Shown one piece after another: positions 42,766-55,865 of a DNA stretch of 64,000 bases (positions are counted from its first letter, which is position 1; each line of letters starts with the position of its first letter). The notes under the pieces were generated by a model. It searched no databases, was not told the DNA's origin, and was given only the letters and a program-made list of their open reading frames with translations. The position numbers and the translations under genes were made by a program. Source of the stretch: Streptomyces sp. ISL-1. GTDB taxonomy: Bacteria; Actinomycetota; Actinomycetes; Streptomycetales; Streptomycetaceae. The stretch is from NCBI RefSeq assembly GCF_018614585.1, contig NZ_JAGGOI010000004.1, positions 310,001 to 374,000 on the forward strand. Reading direction: 5' to 3'.

Positions 42766-43781
42766 CCACCGTGCAGGCCAGGGAGAACACGTCCTCGCCG
42801 GCCGAGGAGGAGCCGCACGGCGCGGCCCGGGCAGAGCGGCTGAGCGCGCTCGCCCAGCAGCACGGCGCGCTCGTCACGCTGATGCTGGTGGTCGCTGTCG
42901 CCTCCTTCGGCTTCGACACGTTTCTGACCGGCGACAACCTGGAGAACATGGCCGTCTCATCGGCGTTTCTCGCCGTGGTCGCCCTCGGCATGACCTTCGT
43001 CATCGTCACCGGCGGGATCGACCTGTCGGTCGGCTCGCTGTTCGCGCTGGGCGGGGTGCTGGCCGCCTGGGGCTCGCAGTACGGCACACCGGTCGCACTG
43101 CTTCTGCCGCTCGCTGTGTGCGGGCTGATCGGCCTGGTCAACGGGCTGCTGATCGCACGGGCCCGGCTTGCGCCGTTCATTGTGACGCTCGCCGCGATGC
43201 TCGCCGCCCGCGGCATCCTGCTCTCCATCACCGACGAGGGCTCCACGACCTATCTGGTGGACGAGAAGTCCTTCTTCGCCCGGCTGGGACAGGACAAACT
43301 GCTGGGCGTCGGCGTGCCGGTGTGGATCACGGTGGCGCTGTTCGTGCTGGGCGCGATCGTGCTGCGCCGCAGCCGGTTCGGCCAGTATGTGTACGCGGTC
43401 GGCGGGAACGAGGACGCGGCGGCCCTGATGGGCGCCCCCGTCGCCCGTACGAAGATCGCCGTGTACACGCTGTCCGGGCTCTGCGCCGGGCTCGCCGGAG
43501 CGCTCAACGCCGCCTGGCTGGTCTCCGGAGTCACCATCCTCGGCACCGGTATGGAGCTTGAAGCGATCTCCGCCGTCGTCATCGGCGGCACACTGCTCAC
43601 CGGCGGCTTCGGCTTCATCAGCGGTTCGCTGGTCGGAGTGCTGCTGCTGAAGGTCATTCAGAACGTCATCAACCAGATCGGTTCGCTCGACTCGGCGTAC
43701 CAACAGGTCGTCAGCGGGTCGTTCCTGGCCGTCGTGGTGATCGCCCAGACCTGGCTCGGGAGGCGGCGGCGCATGCTGTGA
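42762..43781 (+). CDS. Sugar ABC transporter permease (YjfF-like)
   Basis: 339 residues: a charged N-terminus (TTVQARENTSSPAEEEPHGA) then membrane segments with ALGMTFVIVTGGIDLSVGSL, RARLAPFIVTLAAMLAARGI, and AVVIGGTLLTGGFGFISGSL. Second permease partner. GTG start overlapping the preceding TGA (GTGA). Last gene of the operon, followed by a small hairpin. Confidence 0.92.
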   Translation: MTTVQARENTSSPAEEEPHGAARAERLSALAQQHGALVTLMLVVAVASFGFDTFLTGDNLENMAVSSAFLAVVALGMTFVIVTGGIDLSVGSLFALGGVLAAWGSQYGTPVALLLPLAVCGLIGLVNGLLIARARLAPFIVTLAAMLAARGILLSITDEGSTTYLVDEKSFFARLGQDKLLGVGVPVWITVALFVLGAIVLRRSRFGQYVYAVGGNEDAAALMGAPVARTKIAVYTLSGLCAGLAGALNAAWLVSGVTILGTGMELEAISAVVIGGTLLTGGFGFISGSLVGVLLLKVIQNVINQIGSLDSAYQQVVSGSFLAVVVIAQTWLGRRRRML

Positions 43782-43813
43782 GCCCGGGCAACCCCCGTCC
43801 AACGCGGCCGCGC

Positions 43814-43833
43814 CCGGTGCCTCACAGCACCGG
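43814..43833. terminator. Small hairpin at the glgC 3' end
   Basis: CCGGTGC (43814-43820) and GCACCGG (43827-43833) form a 7-bp stem; the glgC stop codon lies in the 6-base loop. It sits between the converging permease and glgC genes, so it may end both transcripts, though the stem is short. Confidence 0.4.
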
Positions 43834-44979
43834 CTGCCCCTTGCCCAGGGCGATGACGCCGTTCTTGGACACGGTGTAGAGCTCCTGGTCCCGCCCGGGG
43901 TTGACGCCGATCGTCGCGCCGGGCGGGACGTCCACGTTCTTGTCGAGGATCGAGCCGCGCACCACCGCGCCGCGGCCTATGCGCACGTTGTCGTGGAGGA
44001 CCGAGCCCTGCACGACAGCGCCCTCCTCGACACTCACGCCGGGCGAGAGGACGGACCGGGTGACCTGACCGCGCACGACGCAGCCGGGGCTGATGATGGA
44101 CTCGCTCGCGATTCCCGCGCCGATGAAGCGGGCCGGCGGCAGCTGGCCCGAGTGGGTGTAGATGGGCCAGCGGCGGTTGTCGAGATCGAAGACCGGCCGG
44201 TCCGGGATCAGATCCATATGGGCTTCGTAGTACGTGTCGAGGGTGCCCACATCACGCCAGTAGCCGTGCTGCCGCGCGCTCTCGCCGGGCACATGGTTCT
44301 GATTGAAGTCGTAGAGCTGCGCCACACCCCGTTCGGTGAGCATCGGCAGGATCGAGCCACCCATGTCATGGAGGGAGTGCTTGTCCTCGGCGTCCCGGTG
44401 GAGTGCGTCGACGAGCACCTTGGTGGTGAAGAGGTAGTTGCCCATGGAGGCGAAGACCCGGTCGGGCTCGCCGGGCAGTCCGGGGGGGTCGGTGGGCTTC
44501 TCCAGGAACTGCTCGACCCGGGTGCCGTCGGAGGCCGGGGTGATGATCCCGAACGACGACGCTTCGGCGCGCGGCACCTTGATCCCCGCGACGGTGACGC
44601 CCGCGTCGTTCTCGATGTGGTCCCGCAGCATCTGCCGCGGGTCCATCCGGTACACATGGTCGGCGCCGAACACCGCGATGTAGTCGGGCTGTTCGTCGTT
44701 CACGAGGTTGAGGGACTGCAGGATCGCGTCCGCGCTGCCCAGATACCAGCGCGGACCGAGCCGCTGCTGGGCCGGGACGGGGGTGACGTAGTTGCCGAGC
44801 AGGCTCGACATCCGCCAGGTGGTGGTGACATGGCGGTCCAGCGAGTGCGACTTGTACTGCGTGAGCACGCAGATACGCAGGATGTCGCCGTTGACCAGGC
44901 TGGAGAGCACGAAGTCGACGAGGCGGTACATGCCGCCGAAGGTCACCGCCGGTTTGGCGCGGTCGGCGGTGAGCGGCAT
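43822..44979 (-). CDS. glgC: Glucose-1-phosphate adenylyltransferase, 5' end frameshifted
   Basis: The 385-codon open part starts [20 protein letters not shown] and carries full GlgC sequence ([58 protein letters not shown], and a left-handed helix domain at the C-terminus). It makes ADP-glucose for glycogen/maltose-1-phosphate. The expected first 20 residues ([20 protein letters not shown]) are encoded just upstream from ATG 45038, but one G is missing, so that frame reads [12 protein letters not shown]. As written, the nucleotide-binding loop is lost; initiation at ATG 44979 would give a truncated enzyme. Confidence 0.88.
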   Translation of the reverse strand: MPLTADRAKPAVTFGGMYRLVDFVLSSLVNGDILRICVLTQYKSHSLDRHVTTTWRMSSLLGNYVTPVPAQQRLGPRWYLGSADAILQSLNLVNDEQPDYIAVFGADHVYRMDPRQMLRDHIENDAGVTVAGIKVPRAEASSFGIITPASDGTRVEQFLEKPTDPPGLPGEPDRVFASMGNYLFTTKVLVDALHRDAEDKHSLHDMGGSILPMLTERGVAQLYDFNQNHVPGESARQHGYWRDVGTLDTYYEAHMDLIPDRPVFDLDNRRWPIYTHSGQLPPARFIGAGIASESIISPGCVVRGQVTRSVLSPGVSVEEGAVVQGSVLHDNVRIGRGAVVRGSILDKNVDVPPGATIGVNPGRDQELYTVSKNGVIALGKGQPVL

Positions 44980-45038
44980 CAGCCGCTTGCCCTCCCGCCG
45001 GCCAGTACGATCCCGAGCACCGAAGGTCCACCGCGCAT
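44980..45038 (-). other. glgC: Displaced 5' end of glgC with one-base deletion
   Basis: From ATG 45038 the minus strand encodes [15 protein letters not shown], then the run that should be GGGGAGGGC reads GGGAGGGC, throwing the frame into a TGA within four codons. Restoring one G near 45000 gives EGKRL and joins the 385-codon frame. Either a recent mutation in a G run or a sequencing/assembly error. Confidence 0.85.
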
Positions 45039-45074
45039 CGCCGCCCCTTCCACTCCGCCGACTGCCCTGCCCTG

Positions 45075-46238
45075 CTACGCCTGCTTGAGCAACTCCTCGT
45101 ACACCTCGTGCGTCCGCCGGGCCACCTGGTCCCAGCCGAAGTCACGGACCGCCCGCTCCCGGCCGGCGGCGCCCATCCTGGCGGCCTCCACGGCGTCGTC
45201 GACGACCCGGTTCACCGACTGGGTGAGGCCCGACTCGAAGGCCTCCGGGTGACGGGCGTCGTAGGGCACGAGCAGTCCGGTGAGTCCGTCCTCCACGACC
45301 TCGGGGATGCCGCCGACCGCGGACGCCACGACAGCCGTACCGCAGGCCATTGCCTCCAGATTGACGATGCCCAGCGGCTCGTACACCGAGGGGCAGACGA
45401 ACACCGCCGCGTGACTGAGCAGTTGGATGACCTGGGGCCGCGGCAGCATCTCGGGGATCCAGTACACCCCGTCACGTACCCGCTCCAACTCCTCGACCAG
45501 TTCGCGGAATTCACGGTCGATCTCGGGAGTGTCCGGGGCTCCCGCACACAGCACCAGCTGAATGTCAGGGTCGAAGGAGCGGGCCGCGCGCAGCAGATGG
45601 GGGACGCCCTTCTGGCGGGTGATGCGGCCGACGAACAGGGCAAAAGGGCGGTGCGGGTCGACGCCGATCCGCTCAAGAGCGTCCGTCTCGTGGTCGGGGC
45701 GGTACATCCGGGTGTCGATGCCGTTGTGGACGACGCGCACCCGGTCCGGGTCGAGGGCGGGGTAGCAGGCGAGGATGTCGGCGCGCATACCGCGGGAGAC
45801 GGCGATCACGGCGTCCGCGGCCTCGATAGCGGTGCGCTCGGCCCAGCTGGACAGGGCGTAGCCGCCGCCCAGTTGTTCGGCCTTCCAGGGGCGCAGCGGC
45901 TCCAGGGAGTGCGCTGTCATCACATGCGGGACGCCGTAGAGCAGTTTGGCGAAATGGCCGGCGAGGTTGGCGTACCAGGTGTGGGAGTGGACCAGCTCGC
46001 GGCCCTGCAGCTCGGCGGCCATCGCCAGGTCCACGGAGAAGGTGCGCAGCGCTTCGTTGGCGCTCTCGAGTCCGGCGAGCGCCTTGTGGCGCAGGACCCC
46101 TTCGGCCGCACCCTCGCCCCAGCAGTGCACTTCGAGGTCGGTCAGTGCCCGTAACTCCCGGGCAAGGAACTCCACATGGACACCGGCGCCCCCGTAGACG
46201 TCCGGCGGATACTCGCGTGTGAGCAGTCCGACCTTCAC
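45075..46238 (-). CDS. glgA: Actinobacterial glycogen synthase / maltose-1-phosphate synthase (GlgM type)
   Basis: 387-residue GT4 enzyme: [20 protein letters not shown] at the start, [35 protein letters not shown] and the E-x7-E motif ([19 protein letters not shown]). Members use ADP-glucose; in actinobacteria they mainly form maltose-1-phosphate for GlgE. The GTG at 46238 gives the canonical N-terminus. Codon 29 is TTA (46152-46154), so translation may depend on bldA. It is 36 bases upstream of the displaced glgC start on the same strand, so both genes share an operon and a pathway. Confidence 0.9.
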   Translation of the reverse strand: MKVGLLTREYPPDVYGGAGVHVEFLARELRALTDLEVHCWGEGAAEGVLRHKALAGLESANEALRTFSVDLAMAAELQGRELVHSHTWYANLAGHFAKLLYGVPHVMTAHSLEPLRPWKAEQLGGGYALSSWAERTAIEAADAVIAVSRGMRADILACYPALDPDRVRVVHNGIDTRMYRPDHETDALERIGVDPHRPFALFVGRITRQKGVPHLLRAARSFDPDIQLVLCAGAPDTPEIDREFRELVEELERVRDGVYWIPEMLPRPQVIQLLSHAAVFVCPSVYEPLGIVNLEAMACGTAVVASAVGGIPEVVEDGLTGLLVPYDARHPEAFESGLTQSVNRVVDDAVEAARMGAAGRERAVRDFGWDQVARRTHEVYEELLKQA

Positions 46239-46367
46239 CCCATGATGGTCACGCAGATACGGCGTACGGGGAAGAGCGCGGTCAGGATCACCCGGCACCA
46301 TTCGGCGCCGGTGGGCCTTCGCCGGCATCAGTCTGCTTCAGTCGGCATCAGGCTGCTTCAGTCCGCT

Positions 46368-47063
46368 TCAGCCGGCGGGCCGCTGCGGCGGCACGTCGAA
46401 AACGCAGTCGCCGCAGAGCCCGCCTCCCGGGCAGCGGTAGTAAAGACAGCAACTGCGCCGCCGCATCGCAGGTCCGTGCACGGTGCCGGCCAGATCGGGA
46501 TGGGCGAAGAGCCCGGCGGCGAGCGCCGAGGCCCGCTCGGCCACCTCGGGCCGGCCGCCACGCCGGGCCCAGGTGTGCAGTGCACGTACGGCACCGGCGA
46601 GCGCGGAGCCCGCGTTGCCCCACAGCAGCTGCGGCGAGATCCGTGTGCCGTCCCGCAGCGCGGCGGCGAGCGGGACGAGATGGCCGTACTGCACCGTCTC
46701 GCGGATCGTGGACGCGTCGGCGGCCAGCGGACGGGGCTCGGTCAGGCACAGGTCGTCGGGCGAGCCGCGCTCCGGATCCCAGTGCAGCCGCGCGGGGCCG
46801 AGGTCGGGGATCTCGGCGTGCAGCGCGGCACAGCCGAGCGTGATGGACCAGAGGCGGGCCGCGAGCCCCTGGTGCGCGATGGAGGCGGCGACCCTTCGCT
46901 CGGGGGCGCGCAGCCGGGCGGCGACCGTGTCGACGCGTGCCACGAGCGGGCCGGTGTCGCCCGCGTACAGCCGCGCGAGCGGGGCGTGCCCGTCGCCCGG
47001 CGTCCCGGTGCGCAGGGCGAAGAACCCTCCCACGGACGCCAGCTCGTCGAGGTCCACGCCCAC
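46368..47063 (-). CDS. (2Fe-2S)-binding protein, FhuF-like
   Basis: About 231 residues. The C-terminal cysteine cluster SCCLYYRCPGGGLCGDCVF (C-C-x4-C...C-x2-C) is the 2Fe-2S motif of FhuF-type ferric-siderophore reductases; the upstream part (HWDPERGSPDDLCLTEPRPL, LLWGNAGSALAGAVRAL) also fits that family. It may release iron from siderophores in the cytoplasm. GTG 47063 is chosen for GGAGG five bases before it; GTG 47081 is an alternative adding six residues. Confidence 0.78.
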   Translation of the reverse strand: MGVDLDELASVGGFFALRTGTPGDGHAPLARLYAGDTGPLVARVDTVAARLRAPERRVAASIAHQGLAARLWSITLGCAALHAEIPDLGPARLHWDPERGSPDDLCLTEPRPLAADASTIRETVQYGHLVPLAAALRDGTRISPQLLWGNAGSALAGAVRALHTWARRGGRPEVAERASALAAGLFAHPDLAGTVHGPAMRRRSCCLYYRCPGGGLCGDCVFDVPPQRPAG

Positions 47064-47271
47064 GCTCCCCTCCCCTGTCACCGTTCCCCTGTCACCGTCC
47101 GTGTGGGCACTCGCTCACCGTATCGACGACGTCGTCCCCTTACATCCCCGCCGGCCTGCTCACCCGCCGTGAGGGGGACTTTTGGCCTACGCTCGTACTA
47201 CGTCGGCAGTACGTCCAAATGCCTGCTCAAGGACGACGACGGATACGCTCCAGAGGGAGATCGTGGTCTCT

Positions 47272-49476
<2,205 letters not shown>

Positions 49477-49507
49477 TTAGGTGCTCCGAACGGACTATGA
49501 CAAGGGT

Positions 49508-50818
49508 TCAGGCGCGGCGCGCGGAGGCGGCAGGGCGCACCGGGGCGACCGGGGGCCGACTGCCGCCGCGGGCCAGGAAGTCGGCCAGCGGCAGGGTCGC
49601 CGCGCCGACGGTGACCGCGTCCGGGCCGAGCTGCCCCATCTCGATGGCAGTACGGGCGGCGGCGTGACGCAGGGCGTACTCCCCCGCGTACCGGCGCACT
49701 TCGGGGAGCAGGCGGGGCCCGATGAGCAGTCCGGCCCAGCCGCCGATGAGGATGCGTTCGGGGTGGAAGAGGTTGATCAGGTCGGCGACGGCCGCGCCCA
49801 GATACTCGGCTGTGTCGTCGAGGAGGGAGAGCGCGACGGGGTCGGGCTCGGGTCCTTCCGGGCCCGGAAAGGCCGCCGCCAGCAGGGCGGCCAGCGCAGT
49901 TTCGTCGTCGGCGTCGGCGGGAAGCGGTCCGCCCGCCTCCTGCCAGCGCTCGCGCAGCGCTTCCGCACCGGCGTACGCCTCAAGACAGCCCAGCGAGCCG
50001 CAACGGCAGCGGCGGCCCCGGATCCGTACCGTCGTATGTCCCCATTCCAGAGCGCTGCTGCGGGCGTTCTCGTCTGGGGTGGAGGCATGCACGACGCAGG
50101 CGCCGACTCCCGAGCCGATCAGGGCGACGGCGGCCTCGCGGGCGCCGCGGCCGCCCCCGAACCACATCTCGGCCTGGCCGAGCGTCTTGGCACCGTTGTC
50201 GATGAACAGCGGGACTTCCGGAGGAAGTTCGACCGCGTCGCGGAGCAGCTTCTCGAACGGCACGGCGCTCCAGCCGATCGTCTGGCCGTGCACGATCGCT
50301 CCGGTCGCGCCGGTCGCTCCGTTCGCTCCGTTACTGGTTTCCTGCTCGACGATGCCGGGGACGCCGATCCCGATGCCGAGCAGGCTCGCGGCGTCGGCGT
50401 CCGCGTCCCGCAGTACGTCGGCGACGCCGGTACGGACATGGGCGACGACGCGCTCGACGTCGTAGCCGTGCTGGGCCAGGAGGTGTTCGGTGCGGCCGAG
50501 TTCGGTGAGCGAGAGGTCGAAGAGCTCGACGCGTACCCGGGTCTCGCCGATGTCGATGCCGATCAGCAGGCCGCTGGTGGGCGAGACGCGCAGCAGAGTG
50601 CGTGGGCGGCCGCCCTCGGAGTCGACCATTCCGGCTTCTTCGAGTACGCCCTCGGTGACGAGTTCCGAGACGACGTTGCTGATAGAACCTGAACTCAGCC
50701 CGGTGGCCGGTCCGAGCTCCTGGCGGCTCAACGGGCCGTCGAAATACAACCGTTGCAGAACCCTTGCGCGGTTGCCGCGCCGCAGGTCACGCACTGTCCG
50801 TCTGTCGCGCTCCGCCAT
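49508..50818 (-). CDS. ROK-family transcriptional repressor
   Basis: 436 residues: N-terminal winged helix (RQELGPATGLSSGSISNVVS), then a ROK sugar-kinase-like domain (GIDIGETRVRVELFDL, GIGIGVPGIVEQE, FIDNGAKTLGQAEMWFGGG) with the zinc motif RCRCGSLGCLEAYAG. A short Ala/Thr/Gly repeat (NGANGATGATGA) interrupts the domain. ATG 50818 follows AAGGAGC. Divergent from a beta-glucoside ABC operon, which it probably represses through the AT-rich site between them. Confidence 0.9.
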   Translation of the reverse strand: MAERDRRTVRDLRRGNRARVLQRLYFDGPLSRQELGPATGLSSGSISNVVSELVTEGVLEEAGMVDSEGGRPRTLLRVSPTSGLLIGIDIGETRVRVELFDLSLTELGRTEHLLAQHGYDVERVVAHVRTGVADVLRDADADAASLLGIGIGVPGIVEQETSNGANGATGATGAIVHGQTIGWSAVPFEKLLRDAVELPPEVPLFIDNGAKTLGQAEMWFGGGRGAREAAVALIGSGVGACVVHASTPDENARSSALEWGHTTVRIRGRRCRCGSLGCLEAYAGAEALRERWQEAGGPLPADADDETALAALLAAAFPGPEGPEPDPVALSLLDDTAEYLGAAVADLINLFHPERILIGGWAGLLIGPRLLPEVRRYAGEYALRHAAARTAIEMGQLGPDAVTVGAATLPLADFLARGGSRPPVAPVRPAASARRA

Positions 50819-50859
50819 GGTGCTCCTTCCCTTGACGCAACATACCCCGGTCACAGACC

Positions 50860-50904
50860 TTGACGCGACCTTCCCTCACCTCTTAAATCACGGCATAAAT
50901 TAAG
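50860..50904 (+). promoter_or_regulatory. Promoter and ROK operator of the beta-glucoside operon
   Basis: TTGACG (50860-50865) and TTAAAT (50883-50888) are separated by exactly 17 bases. The -10 lies inside an imperfect palindrome CTTAA...TTAAG (50882-50904), a clear AT island in this genome and the natural place for the divergent ROK repressor to bind. A second TTGACG at 50832-50837 makes a direct repeat (CTTGACGC(A/G)AC). Confidence 0.6.
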
Positions 50905-50960
50905 CCCTGGAGGCCGTTCGGGAACCGAACGCAGCCATCCCCGGGAAGGGGTCACCTCTC

Positions 50961-52274
50961 ATGCGCACCAGCAGAGCCGCACTCGCTGTCACCGTCGTCA
51001 CCGCGCTCGCCGCCGTCACCGCCTGTGGCGGCGGCACCTCCACAGATGGAGGCGGCAGCAACGAGTCGCCCAAGACGCTCACGTACTGGGCCTCCAATCA
51101 GGGTCCGAGCGTCGAGGCCGACAAGAAGATCCTCACGCCCGAACTCAAGAAGTTCGAGGAGCAGACGGGCATCAAGGTCAAGCTCGAGGTGATCCCCTGG
51201 TCCGATCTGCTCAACCGGATCCTGGCCGCCACGACGTCGGGGCAGGGCCCCGACGTCCTCAACATAGGCAACACCTGGTCCGCCTCACTCCAGGCGACCG
51301 GTGCGCTGCTGCCCTGGGACCAGAAGAGCTTCGACGCGATCGGCGGCCGGGACCGCTTCGTCGCGTCCGCGGTGGCCTCGGCCGGGGCCGAGGGCAAGGA
51401 CCCCGCGGCCGTGCCGCTGTACTCGCTGGCGTACGCGCTCTACTACAACAAGAAGATGTTCGCCGACGCGGGGATCTCGCAGCCGCCGACCACCTGGGAC
51501 CAGCTGGTGGCCGACGGCAAGAAGATCTCCAAGGACGGCAAGTGGGCGCTGGGCGCCGAGGGCGGCAACCTCGCCAACAACATCCACCAGGTCTTCGTCC
51601 TCGGCAAGCAGCACGGCGCGGACTTCTTCGACTCCTCCGGCAAGCCAACCTTCACCTCGGACGGCGCGGTCGCCGCGGTGAAGCAGTACGTCGACTTCAT
51701 GGCCAAGGACAAGATCGTCGCGCCGGGCAACGCGGAGTACGCCCAGAACCAGTCCCTCCAGGACTTCGCGCGCGGCAAGACCGCCATGGTGCTGTGGCAG
51801 GCCGCCGCCTCGACCTTCGCCGCGCAGGGCATGAAGCCCGCGGACTGGGGGGTCGCTCCCGTACCGGTCCCGGCCGGCACTCCCGGCACCGGACAGAACA
51901 CCAACTCCATGGTGGCCGGCATCAATATGGCCGTCTTCAAGAACACCAAGAACGCCGACGGCGCCAAGAAGTTCGTGAAGTTCATGACGAGCGACGCCGA
52001 GCAGAAACTGCTCAACAAGACGTACGGATCGATCCCGCCGGTCAAGGCCGCGCAGCAGGACCCGGCGTTCTCCGCGCCCGATCTGAAGGTCCTGCGCGAC
52101 ACGCTCGCCACCAGCGCGGCGCCCCTCCCGCAGGTGCCCACCGAGTCGCAGTTCGAGACGGCAGTCGGCACCGCCGTCAAGGAGCTGTGGGCCGATGCCG
52201 CGGCCGGACGCCCGGTGACCACCGAGTCCGTCAAGGACCGTCTGGCCAAGGCCCAGCAGCAGATGCAGCAGTGA
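50961..52274 (+). CDS. Oligosaccharide ABC transporter substrate-binding lipoprotein
   Basis: 437 residues with lipobox (LAAVTAC). SBP_bac_1 features: LTYWASNQGPSVEADKKILT, FEEQTGIKVKLEVIPWSDLL, PDVLNIGNTW, VPLYSLAYALYYNKKMFADA. First gene of an operon with MalF/MalG-type permeases and a GH1 beta-glucosidase, so the ligand is probably cellobiose or another beta-glucoside. No ATPase gene is present; a shared MsiK-type ATPase encoded elsewhere is usual in Streptomyces. Confidence 0.92.
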   Translation: MRTSRAALAVTVVTALAAVTACGGGTSTDGGGSNESPKTLTYWASNQGPSVEADKKILTPELKKFEEQTGIKVKLEVIPWSDLLNRILAATTSGQGPDVLNIGNTWSASLQATGALLPWDQKSFDAIGGRDRFVASAVASAGAEGKDPAAVPLYSLAYALYYNKKMFADAGISQPPTTWDQLVADGKKISKDGKWALGAEGGNLANNIHQVFVLGKQHGADFFDSSGKPTFTSDGAVAAVKQYVDFMAKDKIVAPGNAEYAQNQSLQDFARGKTAMVLWQAAASTFAAQGMKPADWGVAPVPVPAGTPGTGQNTNSMVAGINMAVFKNTKNADGAKKFVKFMTSDAEQKLLNKTYGSIPPVKAAQQDPAFSAPDLKVLRDTLATSAAPLPQVPTESQFETAVGTAVKELWADAAAGRPVTTESVKDRLAKAQQQMQQ

Positions 52275-52284
52275 GGCCGGCGCG

Positions 52285-53292
52285 ATGACCACCACCGTGA
52301 CTCCCGGCCGCACCGACCGGGCGGGCAGCGGTGAGAGCGTGGGCACGAAGGATGCGCGCGGAAGGCTGCCGCGCATCCCGGACCGGATCCGCCACGGCGG
52401 CCTGCCCTATCTCCTGCTGCTGCCCGCCGTCGTGCTCGAACTGCTCGTCCATCTGATCCCGATGGTCATCGGCATCGCGATGAGCTTCCGTCAGCTCACC
52501 CAGTTCTACATCCGCAACTGGGGCCAGGCGCCGTGGGCGGCGTTCGACAACTACCGGGTCGCCGTCGACTTCGACGCACCGATCGGCCGGGCGCTGCTCC
52601 ACTCCTTCTATGTCACCTGCCTGTTCAGCGTGCTCGCCGTGGGCCTGTCCTGGCTGTTCGGGGTCGCCGCGGCGATCATGATGCAGGAGAACTTCCGCGG
52701 CCGGGGCCTTCTGCGGGCCGTCTTCCTCACTCCGTACGCGCTGCCGGTGTACGCCGCGGTCATCACCTGGGCCTTCATGTTCCAGCGCGACAACGGCCTG
52801 ATCAATCACGTCCTGCACGACCAGCTCGGCCTCACCGACCAGCCGTCCTTCTGGCTGATCGGCGACAACAGCTTCGTCGCGCTGGTCGTGGTGGCGGTCT
52901 GGAAGTCCTGGCCCTTCGCGTTCCTCATCCTCATGGCGGGGCTGCAGAACATCCCGCGCGAGCTGTACGAAGCCGCGGCCATCGACGGCGCGGGCGTCTG
53001 GCAGCAGATCCGCAAGATCACCCTGCCGTCACTTCGCCCGGTCAACCAGGTGCTGGTGCTGGTCCTGTTCCTGTGGACGTTCAACGACTTCAACACGCCG
53101 TACGTGCTGTTCGGCAGGGCCGCCCCGGAGGCCGCCGACCTGATCTCCATCCATATCTACCAGTCGTCGTTCGTCACCTGGAACTTCGGCTCGGGCTCCG
53201 CGATGTCGGTCCTGCTGCTGCTCTTCCTGCTGCTGGTCACGGCCGTCTATCTGCTGCTCACCTCACGGGGAAGGAAGACCGCCGATGCCTAG
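52285..53292 (+). CDS. Sugar ABC permease, MalF type
   Basis: 335 residues, six main membrane segments (LPYLLLLPAVVLELLVHLIP at about residue 35). The cytoplasmic EAA loop reads IPRELYEAAAIDGAGVWQQI and the end KITLPSLRPVNQVLVLVLFLW is typical. It starts 11 bases after the binding-protein stop and overlaps the next gene by 8 bases. Confidence 0.93.
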   Translation: MTTTVTPGRTDRAGSGESVGTKDARGRLPRIPDRIRHGGLPYLLLLPAVVLELLVHLIPMVIGIAMSFRQLTQFYIRNWGQAPWAAFDNYRVAVDFDAPIGRALLHSFYVTCLFSVLAVGLSWLFGVAAAIMMQENFRGRGLLRAVFLTPYALPVYAAVITWAFMFQRDNGLINHVLHDQLGLTDQPSFWLIGDNSFVALVVVAVWKSWPFAFLILMAGLQNIPRELYEAAAIDGAGVWQQIRKITLPSLRPVNQVLVLVLFLWTFNDFNTPYVLFGRAAPEAADLISIHIYQSSFVTWNFGSGSAMSVLLLLFLLLVTAVYLLLTSRGRKTADA

Positions 53293-54130
53293 GCCGCCGA
53301 GCTCGCCGACCGCACCGCCGCGGTCCTTCCGCTGGACGCGCCGCATCGTCCTCACCTTCCTTTCGGCCTTCGCGCTGCTGCCCGTCTATGTGATGCTCAG
53401 CAGCTCCCTCAAGCCGCTCCAGGATGTGTCGGGGAAGTTCCAGTGGATCCCGTCCGGGTTCACCATCCGCCCGTACATCGACATCTGGGACACCGTGCCG
53501 CTGGCGCGCTACTTCCTCAACTCGCTGGTCGTGGCGGGCGCGGCGACCGTACTGTCCGTGGTGATCGCGGTGTTCGCGGCGTACGCCGTGAGCCGCTACC
53601 GGTTCCGCGGGCGGCGGGTGTTCACCGTCACGGTGCTCTCCACCCAGATGTTCCCCGGCATCCTTTTCCTTCTCCCGCTGTTCCTGATCTTCGTCAATAT
53701 CGGCAACACCACCGGCATCGCCCTGTACGGCTCGCGCGGCGGGCTGATCCTCACCTATCTGACGTTCTCGCTCCCCTTCTCCATCTGGATGCTGATCGGC
53801 TACTTCGACTCCATCCCGCGGGATCTGGACGAGGCCGCGATGGTGGACGGCTGCGGGGCGCTCGGCGCGCTCTTCCGGATCGTCGTGCCGGCCGCGGTCC
53901 CCGGCATCGTCGCCGTGGCCGTCTACGCGTTCATGACGGCCTGGGGAGAGGTCCTGTTCGCCTCGGTCATGACGAACGACACCACCCGAACGCTCTCCGT
54001 CGGGCTCCAGGGCTACGCCACCCAGAACGACGTGTACTGGAACCAGGTCATGGCCGCCTCGCTCGTCGTCAGCGTGCCCGTCGTCGCCGGGTTCCTGCTC
54101 CTCCAGCGCTATCTCGTGGCCGGCCTGACC

Positions 54131-54148
<18 letters not shown>
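53285..54148 (+). CDS. Sugar ABC permease, MalG type
   Basis: 287 residues, six membrane segments (IVLTFLSAFALLPVYVMLSS near the start) with EAA motif IPRDLDEAAMVDGCGALGAL. Pairs with the MalF-type permease. The last codons and stop (GCGGGCGCCGTCAAGTGA) are repeated just after the gene, see 54131-54218. Confidence 0.93.
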
Positions 54149-55595
<1,447 letters not shown>

Positions 55596-55669
55596 GCTGG
55601 GGCCCACGCCACCCCGGCTTCCCCCTTCCGGCCGTATGACCGCTACTCGGCGGACCGTGACGGCCGCCG

Positions 55670-55745
55670 CCTGCCCGTCCGATGACCAGGCCCTCGTCCT
55701 TGAGGAGCTGCAATGCCTGCTGCACGGTGGCGTTCGGTCGTCCTG
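55670..55745 (-). pseudogene. GntR-type helix-turn-helix remnant
   Basis: A short minus-strand stretch encodes ATVQQALQLLKDEGLVIGRA, the recognition helix and wing region of GntR regulators. Flanking frames give only fragments and no intact gene surrounds it. Probably the residue of a lost regulator gene; chance similarity cannot be excluded. Confidence 0.35.
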
Positions 55746-55865
55746 CTCGACGTGGGCGGGGGCGACGAGATGAGAAGCCGTCGAGGACCTCGCGGTGCCG
55801 CGTACTCGCGCCGGTGACCAAAGAGTTGGTGTCGTCAGAATCGCTGCCACCACGAAGAGTGGACC

